Assembly: GCA_035551935.1 (NCBI GenBank)
Contig: DASZMJ010000611.1
Span: 1 to 28,115, forward strand
Reading direction: 5' to 3'
Source: DASZMJ01 sp035551935
GTDB taxonomy: Bacteria; Planctomycetota; Planctomycetia; Isosphaerales; Isosphaeraceae
DNA length: 28,115 bases
Below the pieces are notes generated by a model. It was not told the DNA's origin and ran no database searches. It saw only the letters and a program-made list of their open reading frames with translations. Each line of letters starts with the position of its first letter. Position 1 is the first letter of the stretch. A program made the position numbers and the translations under genes. Shown one piece after another: positions 21,808 to 28,115 of this stretch.

Positions 21808-22149
21808 CGTTAGGGTCCTCCGTGCGAGTCGGACATTCCTCGAAGGGCGATGGCCCGCGGCACGTTTGCCGTGGCTTCCGGGCTGTTGAAGAGAGGCATC
21901 CGGCGTGCCAGGGGCCGTTTTTTCGGCGGAATGCGGCCGTAACTCGTTGCTATTCAAGGACGGAATCGCGATCCAGACCGGATGACGTCGCCGCCGCCGC
22001 CGGCCGGGTGGGGCGCCGGCTTCCCATGACGGAGGGTCGATCGGAGACCTTTGGGAAGCGCGGGGTGGGATGGCGTCCGGGAGGGCGGTCGGATAGCATG
22101 GGGGTGCGGTCGGACTCGGGCGAATTGGCCGCGCGGAGGGGGCCCTGGC
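21808..22149. other. Divergent intergenic region between csrA and ispF
   Basis: No convincing gene. It contains TTGAAT-like and TAGCAT-like hexamers (the latter at 22094-22099, about 50 nt before ispF) but no well-paired promoter on either strand. A T6 run is at about 21918. GGA motifs occur on both strands. Confidence 0.5.
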
Positions 22150-22629
22150 GTGCGGGTGGGGATCGGGCACGACACGCACCGGCTGGTCGAGGGGCGCCCG
22201 ATGGTCCTCGGGGGCGTGGCGATCGAGCACGCGCGCGGGCTGGAGGGCCACTCCGACGCCGACGTGGTCCTGCACGCCGTCGCCGACGCCTTGCTCGGCG
22301 CCGCCGCCCTGGGCGACATCGGCGACCACTTCCCCGACACCGACCCGACCTGGCTCGGGGTGGACAGCGCCCGGCTCTTGCAGGGGGTGATCGGCATGGT
22401 GGCGCAGGCCGGCTGGCGGCCGTCGCAGTGCGACCTGACCATCCACGCCCAGGAGCCGAAGCTCGGCCCGCACAAGGCCGCGATCCGGGCCCGGCTCGCC
22501 CACCTGCTCGGCCTCGACGAGTCCGAGGTCAACGTCAAGGCCAAGACCGGCGAGCACGTCGGCCCCGTCGGCCGCGGCGAGGCCATCGCGTGCGACGCCG
22601 TCGTCTCGATAGAAAGTGCTGAGTGCTGA
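22150..22629 (+). CDS. ispF: 2-C-methyl-D-erythritol 2,4-cyclodiphosphate synthase
   Basis: Converts CDP-ME 2-phosphate to ME-cyclodiphosphate in the MEP isoprenoid pathway. The zinc ligands Asp8, His10 (GHDTHR) and His42 (DVVLHAV) match the E. coli numbering. LGDIGDHFPDTDP and VNVKAKTGEHVGPVGRGEAI are further family signatures. The start is GTG with GGAGGG 8 nt upstream. The last residues (SAEC) and the TGA stop come from the left arm of the repeat at 22613-22714, so the native C-terminus has been replaced or extended. Confidence 0.96.
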   Translation: MRVGIGHDTHRLVEGRPMVLGGVAIEHARGLEGHSDADVVLHAVADALLGAAALGDIGDHFPDTDPTWLGVDSARLLQGVIGMVAQAGWRPSQCDLTIHAQEPKLGPHKAAIRARLAHLLGLDESEVNVKAKTGEHVGPVGRGEAIACDAVVSIESAEC

Positions 22630-22714
22630 GTGCCGAGTGCTGAGTCTCCGGTCGTACTCAGCACTCCACTCGCCGCTCTCCACTTCGCACTCGGCACTCA
22701 GCACTCAGCACTTT
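22613..22714. repeat. 28-bp perfect inverted repeat of GTGCTGA tandem units
   Basis: Arms 22613-22640 and 22687-22714 are exact reverse complements built from AGTGCTG/CGAGTGC 7-nt units. The spacer has more ACTCAGCACT copies that can pair with either arm, so alternative foldings are possible. The left arm carries the ispF stop; the right arm ends 5 nt before the cysS ATG. Confidence 0.95.
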
Positions 22715-22719
22715 TCCCC

Positions 22720-24195
<1,476 letters not shown>

Positions 24196-24294
24196 GGGGA
24201 GTCTGCCACGGAGTTCACGGAGGACACCGAGAGAAATCATCGAAGAATTCTCCAATCTCTCCGTGTCCTCTGTGAACTCTGTGGCAGGCTCCCC
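24196..24294. repeat. 39-bp inverted repeat with four mismatches
   Basis: Arms 24196-24234 and 24256-24294 start GGGGAGTCTGCCACGGAG. They pair with 4 mismatches and enclose a 21-nt loop. The left arm begins at the base after the cysS stop; the right arm ends 19 nt before ruvC. It shares the GCCAC(A/G)GAG...GGACAC core with the repeat at 19033-19133 but is more diverged, perhaps an older copy. Confidence 0.93.
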
Positions 24295-24313
24295 GACTTC
24301 CCACGGAGGGACC

Positions 24314-24868
24314 ATGTCGACGACCGCGTCCATCCCGATCGAGAGCCCCAACGTACCGGTGCCGGGCCGGGTGCTGGGGGTGGACCCGGGCCTGGCGGTG
24401 CTGGGGTATGCGGTGGTCGAGCCGGGCCGGGGGGGGGCGAGGGTGGTCGAGGCGGGGGTGATCCGGGCGGGGAGGTCGGCGAAGAAGGGCATGGGGGCGC
24501 GGCTCGACGTGATCTACCGGGGGATGATCGAGGTCCTCGAGGCCTTCCCGCCGACGGCGCTGGCGCTCGAGCAGGTCCACAGCCATCCCGGGCACCCGCG
24601 CACGGCGATCCTGATGGCGCACGCCCGCGGGGTCATCATGCTCGCGGCCGAGCGGCGGGGCGTGCCGGTCGTGGGCTACGCGGCGTCGCGGATCAAGAAG
24701 GTGCTGACCGGCTCCGGCCGCGCGCCGAAGGAGCAGATGCAGCACGCCATCCGCGACACCCTGGGCCTCGACCGCCTCCCCGAGCCCCACGACGTCGCCG
24801 ACGCCTGCGCCGTCGCGCTCTGCCACTACCAGATCGACCGCAACCGCCGCGGGCTGCTGGGGCGTTGA
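24314..24868 (+). CDS. ruvC: Holliday junction endonuclease RuvC, 184 aa
   Basis: Cleaves four-way junctions with RuvAB. The acidic catalytic set is Asp24 (VLGVDPG), Glu86 (LALEQVHSH), Asp160 and Asp163 (HDVADACAVALCH), matching the family order. The N-terminus has about 18 extra residues (Pro/Ser-rich) before the first strand. The start is set by GGAGGG 3-4 nt upstream. It lies between cysS and rpsA; ruvA and ruvB are not in the window. Confidence 0.95.
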   Translation: MSTTASIPIESPNVPVPGRVLGVDPGLAVLGYAVVEPGRGGARVVEAGVIRAGRSAKKGMGARLDVIYRGMIEVLEAFPPTALALEQVHSHPGHPRTAILMAHARGVIMLAAERRGVPVVGYAASRIKKVLTGSGRAPKEQMQHAIRDTLGLDRLPEPHDVADACAVALCHYQIDRNRRGLLGR

Positions 24869-24889
24869 AGGGCATTGCACCCCTTCGTC

Positions 24890-24961
24890 GCGGGCACGCT
24901 CCGCGTGCCGTCCGCTGCCCCACTCGTTCTGGGGAGCGGACGGCACGCGGAGCGTGCCCGC
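24890..24961. repeat. Long hairpin, GGCACGCTCCGCGTGCC family (second copy)
   Basis: Arms 24890-24921 and 24931-24961 read GCGGGCACGCTCCGCGTGCC followed by GTCCGCTGCCCC, pairing with one bulged base around a 9-nt loop. It shares the core GGCACGCTCCGCGTGCCGTC with 11732-11814. It starts 22 nt beyond the ruvC stop. Confidence 0.92.
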
Positions 24962-24991
24962 TCCGGGAAGCGCGCGGGCGCGCGGCCGCCC

Positions 24992-25020
24992 TTTCCAGGG
25001 CGGGGGGGTGGCGTTACAAT
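24992..25020 (+). promoter_or_regulatory. Predicted promoter for rpsA
   Basis: TTTCCA (24992-24997), 17 bp, TACAAT (25015-25020; 5 of 6 to consensus). It follows the hairpin after ruvC and would give a leader of about 140 nt before the rpsA ATG at 25167, which lacks a strong ribosome binding site (AAGGTGG lies about 16 nt upstream). Own-leader control by S1 is known elsewhere but not shown here. Confidence 0.45.
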
Positions 25021-25166
25021 GGGGATTTGCGTCAACGCCCGTCCCGGCCCGCGCGGGGGATGGGCGTGTTTCTTGCCGACGGAATCTCCAGCATACTTGA
25101 GGCGGTCCCGAGTCGGACGTCGCGCGCGGCGGGGCCGGCCCTTCAAGGTGGAACGCAGCATTTTCC

Positions 25167-26939
25167 ATGGTCGATCGCAATCTACTCCGTGAGTTCGACG
25201 TCAGCGACGAGGAGATGTCGGCGGTCGTGGCCACCGAGGCCGACCCGATGCTCTCGGCGCTGCAGGGCAACCAGGAATTCGAGATCGGCGGCATCGTCCA
25301 GGGCAAGGTCATCGAGGTCGTCGGCGACCAGGTGATCGTCGACGTCGGCTACAAGTCCGAGGGCCTCGTCGCGCTCCACGAGTGGGACGACCACGAGCCG
25401 CCGCCGCAGCCGGGCGACGAGGTCGAGGTCCTGCTCGAGGGGATGGAGGACGACACCGGCGAGATCGTCCTCTCCCGCCGCAAGGCCCACCGCATGCGCG
25501 CCTGGGAGAACGTGATCTCGAAGTATCACGAGGGCGACGTCGTCAAGGGCAAGGTCACCAAGAAGATCAAGGGCGGCCTGCTCGTCGACATCGGCGTCAA
25601 CGTCTTCCTGCCCGCCAGCCAGGTCGACATCCGCCGCCCCTCGGACATCGCCGACTACATCGATAAAGAGATCGCCTGCATCATCCTCAAGATCGACGAG
25701 GGCCGGCGGAACATCGTCGTCAGCCGTCGCAAGCTGATCGAGGTCGAGCGGCAGATCCAGAAGGAGAAGCTCCTCTCCGAGATCAAGGAAGGCGAGCTGC
25801 GCTGGGGCACCGTCAAGAACATCGCCGACTTCGGCGCCTTCGTCGACCTCGGCGGCATCGACGGCCTCCTGCACATCACCGACATGAGCTGGGGCCGGAT
25901 CAACCACCCCAGCGACATGGTCAAGATCGACGACCGGATCGAGGTCAAGGTCCTGCACGTCGACAAGGACCGCGAGAAGATCGCGCTGGGCCTGAAGCAG
26001 AAGTCGGCCAGCCCGTGGGAGAACGTCGCCGACAAGTACCCGGTCGCCACCCGCGTCACCGGCGAGGTCGTCAACGTCATGAGCTACGGCGCCTTCGTCA
26101 AGCTCGAGGAGGGCATCGAGGGCCTCGTCCACATCTCCGAGATGAGCTGGACGAAGCGGATCAACCACCCCAGCGAGCTCGTGCAGATCGGCGACAAGGT
26201 CGAGGTCGTCGTCCTGAACATCAACAAGGAGAAGCAGGAGATCTCCCTGGGGATGAAGCAGACCCAGGCCAACCCCTGGGACCAGGTGGCGCAGAAGTAC
26301 CCGCCGGGCACGATGATCGAGGGCACCGTCCGCAACCTGACGAACTACGGCGCCTTCATCGAGATCGAGGAGGGCATCGACGGCCTCCTCCACATCTCCG
26401 ACATGAGCTGGACCCGCAAGATCGGCCACCCCAACGAGGTGCTCGAGAAGGGCCAGCGCGTGAGCTGCCAGGTGCTCAACGTCGACCAGGACCGCAAGCG
26501 GATCGCCCTGGGCCTGAAGCAACTCCGCCAGGACCCGTGGGAGACCGACATCCCCGGCCGCTACGGCCCCGGCGACGTCGTCAAGGGCAAGGTCACCAAG
26601 CTGACCAACTTCGGCGTCTTCGTCGAGCTCGAGCCCGGCCTGGAGGGCCTCCTGCACATCTCGGAGCTGGCCGACCACAAGGTCGACAGCCCCGAGGAGG
26701 TCGTCAACGTCGGCGACGAGATCGAGGTCAAGATCCTCCGCGTCGACCGCAACGACCGCAAGATCGGCCTCTCCCGCAAGAAGGCCGGCTGGTCCCCCAG
26801 CGACGACGCGGAGGAAGGCGAGGGCGAGGGCGAGGGCGAGGGTTCCTCCGCCGCCAAGCCCGAGTCCCGCGAGCTCAAGGGCGGCCTCGGCGGCGGCGGC
26901 CCGCTCTTCGGCCTCGGCACCACCGAGGAACCCGAATAA
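25167..26939 (+). CDS. rpsA: 30S ribosomal protein S1, 590 aa
   Basis: Carries six S1 (OB-fold) domains at about residues 38-104, 121-190, 207-277, 294-364, 381-451 and 468-538. Each has the pattern GxVxNxxxFGAFVxLxxGxxGLLHIS with a closing LGLKQ or LSRKK. Domains 1 and 2 are more diverged, as in E. coli S1, where they dock on the ribosome. The tail (about 545-590) is acidic then Gly-rich (EEGEGEGEGEG, GGLGGGG), unlike the E. coli end. It binds mRNA and aids initiation on messages with weak Shine-Dalgarno sites, of which this window has several. A strong terminator follows. Confidence 0.96.
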   Translation: MVDRNLLREFDVSDEEMSAVVATEADPMLSALQGNQEFEIGGIVQGKVIEVVGDQVIVDVGYKSEGLVALHEWDDHEPPPQPGDEVEVLLEGMEDDTGEIVLSRRKAHRMRAWENVISKYHEGDVVKGKVTKKIKGGLLVDIGVNVFLPASQVDIRRPSDIADYIDKEIACIILKIDEGRRNIVVSRRKLIEVERQIQKEKLLSEIKEGELRWGTVKNIADFGAFVDLGGIDGLLHITDMSWGRINHPSDMVKIDDRIEVKVLHVDKDREKIALGLKQKSASPWENVADKYPVATRVTGEVVNVMSYGAFVKLEEGIEGLVHISEMSWTKRINHPSELVQIGDKVEVVVLNINKEKQEISLGMKQTQANPWDQVAQKYPPGTMIEGTVRNLTNYGAFIEIEEGIDGLLHISDMSWTRKIGHPNEVLEKGQRVSCQVLNVDQDRKRIALGLKQLRQDPWETDIPGRYGPGDVVKGKVTKLTNFGVFVELEPGLEGLLHISELADHKVDSPEEVVNVGDEIEVKILRVDRNDRKIGLSRKKAGWSPSDDAEEGEGEGEGEGSSAAKPESRELKGGLGGGGPLFGLGTTEEPE

Positions 26940-26965
26940 TCCCCTCGCGGCCGACGTCAACCCAC

Positions 26966-27002
26966 AACGCCCGGTGGCGAAGGCCACCGGGCGTTTCTCT
27001 TT
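26966..27002 (+). terminator. Rho-independent terminator of rpsA
   Basis: The perfect 11-bp stem CGCCCGGTGGC / GCCACCGGGCG (26968-26978, 26983-26993) has a GAAG loop and is followed by TTTCTCTTT. It starts 28 nt after the rpsA stop. It is the only hairpin in the window with the classic form. Confidence 0.9.
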
Positions 27003-27169
27003 CCCCCTCTCCCCCGGGGAGAGGGCCGGGGTGCGGGTCTCTTCCCGGGTGTGAACTTGTCCGGTACGTCGTCGCGGTCCCGGCCGATCCCGGGTTCGCC
27101 GCGGAAGGCAATCCCAGCCGCCAACCCGGGCCCGAGTTGTGAACCAAGGCGAACCGTGCTCCGGCCCTT

Positions 27170-27732
27170 CGGTTCGTTCCGCGCCGGTGTCCGGCGCCCA
27201 CAAGGTCCCCCCAGAACCACCAAGGCCCCGTGGGTTCGTTCGGTCGCGGCGGGAGCCGGGCCCGAAGTGGGTTCGTTTCGCGACGACGCGGTCGGCCGGC
27301 AATCTCGGCGTCATCTCTCCAGACCCCCGTGGGTTCGTTCGGCGCCGTCTGAAGTGGCTTCGTTTCGCGCCGCGGCCCCCGACCGCCGATCGCCCCCGAA
27401 CCGAGGCCAACTGACCCATAAACTCATCCCAGGTGCCCCAGGTTTGGGTTCGTTCGGAAAAACCCGCCCTCGGGGGGCCGTTCGCTTGGTCCCGCGTCGG
27501 GGTCGTCTGTCGGCAAACTTCGACCAGACGGCCCATGCCCCCGTTGGGTTCGTTTTGCGCCGGCGCGCCGTCGAAGTGGCTTCGATTCGCGCGACGCCGC
27601 GCGCCACGGGTTCGGCCTCGAACCCGTGCCCCGACGGAGACGGCGAAACGGCACGTGTTGAGGACAACCCATGGCACCCCGGCGTCGGCCGCGGTTGTGA
27701 GCGCAACCGCACCGTGGGTTCGTTCGGCGCCG
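27170..27732. repeat. Degenerate interspersed repeat cluster, GGGTTCGTTCGGCGCCG / GAAGTGGCTTCGTTTCGCG
   Basis: No believable gene. A two-part unit, TGGGTTCGTTCGGCGCCG then GAAGTGGCTTCGTTTCGCG after a variable spacer, occurs at 27231-27282, 27330-27369 and 27545-27592. First-half copies are at 27445-27457 and 27715-27732, with a degenerate one near 27170. Spacing between units is irregular (roughly 100-200 nt), unlike a CRISPR. Long frames that cross it read NEPN/RTNPRG-like peptides in the minus strand and are composition artefacts. Confidence 0.82.
27605..27628. repeat. Perfect palindromic hairpin, CACGGGTTCG family
   Basis: Identical arms to 39-62, with loop GCCT. It lies inside the repeat cluster, and its inner GGGTTCG resembles the first half of the neighbouring unit. 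Confidence 0.85.
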
Positions 27733-27927
27733 GGCGATCGCGGCGATTCTGGCGTCATCGGCGGACCAGTTCCGTTCCCAACCCGGGGCCGCGTCGGGGC
27801 GCGCAATCCGCCCCTCCCGCACGCGGCCTCTACCTCATCAAGTTGGAAAATCGGGCCGGAACCGGCGGCCTTTTTCCAGGAATCCGGCGCAATCCGCCCC
27901 GCGCGGCGGGTCGAGGAGAAGGCGGCG

Positions 27928-28020
27928 GGGTGGCAGGAGTTGCGGAGCAACCCCGGTCTCCGTCTCGGAGCCCGGCGGCCGGGTGGCAGGGGCAAAGCGA
28001 GCGCGGCGAGCATGCCCCGG
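27928..28020. repeat. GGGTGGCAGG repeats with small hairpins
   Basis: GGGTGGCAGG occurs at 27928-27937 and 27981-27990. Each is followed by a hairpin: GTTGC-GGA-GCAAC at 27939-27951, and GGGGCA...TGCCCC at 27989-28018. The GGGTGGC start is shared with the elements at 28059 and 5972. No gene is visible here. Confidence 0.7.
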
Positions 28021-28058
28021 ATGCTACGCGGACCACGTCACGTATCGCGCGGCGATCC

Positions 28059-28115
28059 GGGTGGCTGGGGCCGAAGGCCCCGGTCCCCGACGACGCCGGG
28101 GCCTTCGGCCCCAGC
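28059..28115. repeat. 20-bp perfect inverted repeat at the window end
   Basis: Arms GCTGGGGCCGAAGGCCCCGG (28064-28083) and its exact complement (28096-28115) flank a 12-nt loop. Preceded by GGGTGGC, giving the 14-mer GGGTGGCTGGGGCC also at 5972-5985. The right side is cut by the window end and may continue. Confidence 0.88.

Noticed and set aside
27170..27732. CRISPR array in the terminal repeat cluster
   Set aside because: Units are two-part and degenerate, spacing is irregular and no cas gene is present.
25182..28013. A 943-residue minus-strand frame opposite rpsA and the repeat region
   Set aside because: Antisense of six clear S1 domains; its N-terminal part is made of repeat-derived NEPN/RTNPRG-like peptides.

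Overview
The window looks like chromosomal DNA from a high-GC planctomycete, most likely of the Isosphaeraceae/Gemmataceae type. Three things point there: a giant beta-helix surface protein with a LEPRxLL-like N-terminal signal, small proteins that begin with the RLRTLMILVAVVAL type of membrane anchor, and a very high density of intergenic long inverted repeats. Taxonomy is inferred from these traits; there is no rRNA gene, and I saw no tRNA gene, CRISPR array, transposase or phage gene.

Layout. Positions 1-62 hold repeat elements. Positions 93-4221 hold an anchored hypothetical protein (minus), then a FlK-like hotdog thioesterase, a secreted Lys/Ala-rich coiled-coil protein and a membrane GGDEF protein (all plus), and a small two-helix membrane protein (minus). 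Positions 4285-5676 are a minus-strand operon of three different small heat shock proteins. Positions 5891-6006 hold three hairpins in a row. Positions 6027-11459 encode a 1810-residue repeat protein with a good predicted promoter. Positions 11854-13404 encode a Clp_N / ThiD2-like / ThiE fusion, followed by an unknown gene with an internal 21-bp tandem duplication. On the plus strand, 14190-19035 encode a glycosyltransferase, glutamate dehydrogenase, a membrane protein and a eukaryote-like adenylosuccinate lyase. Positions 19142-21807 (minus) carry rpsU, an RRM RNA-binding protein, a Tat-exported aldo/keto reductase and csrA. Positions 22150-26939 (plus) carry ispF, cysS, ruvC and rpsA, closed by a clear intrinsic terminator. 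The last 1.1 kb appears non-coding and is made of several repeat families.

Most genes are housekeeping: purine, thiamine and isoprenoid precursor synthesis, glutamate metabolism, cysteinyl-tRNA, Holliday junction resolution, ribosomal proteins S1 and S21. Post-transcriptional control is well represented (CsrA, Rbp-type RRM protein, S21, S1).

The most unusual signal is not a protein system. At least six families of long inverted or palindromic repeats sit almost exactly at gene 3' ends. In several cases they supply the stop codon and C-terminal residues of the upstream gene (glycosyltransferase, ispF, purB stop), and in one case the repeat ends 5 nt before the next start codon (cysS). I see no transposase in the window that would explain them. 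They could be terminators or 3' stabilisers, non-autonomous mobile elements, or both.
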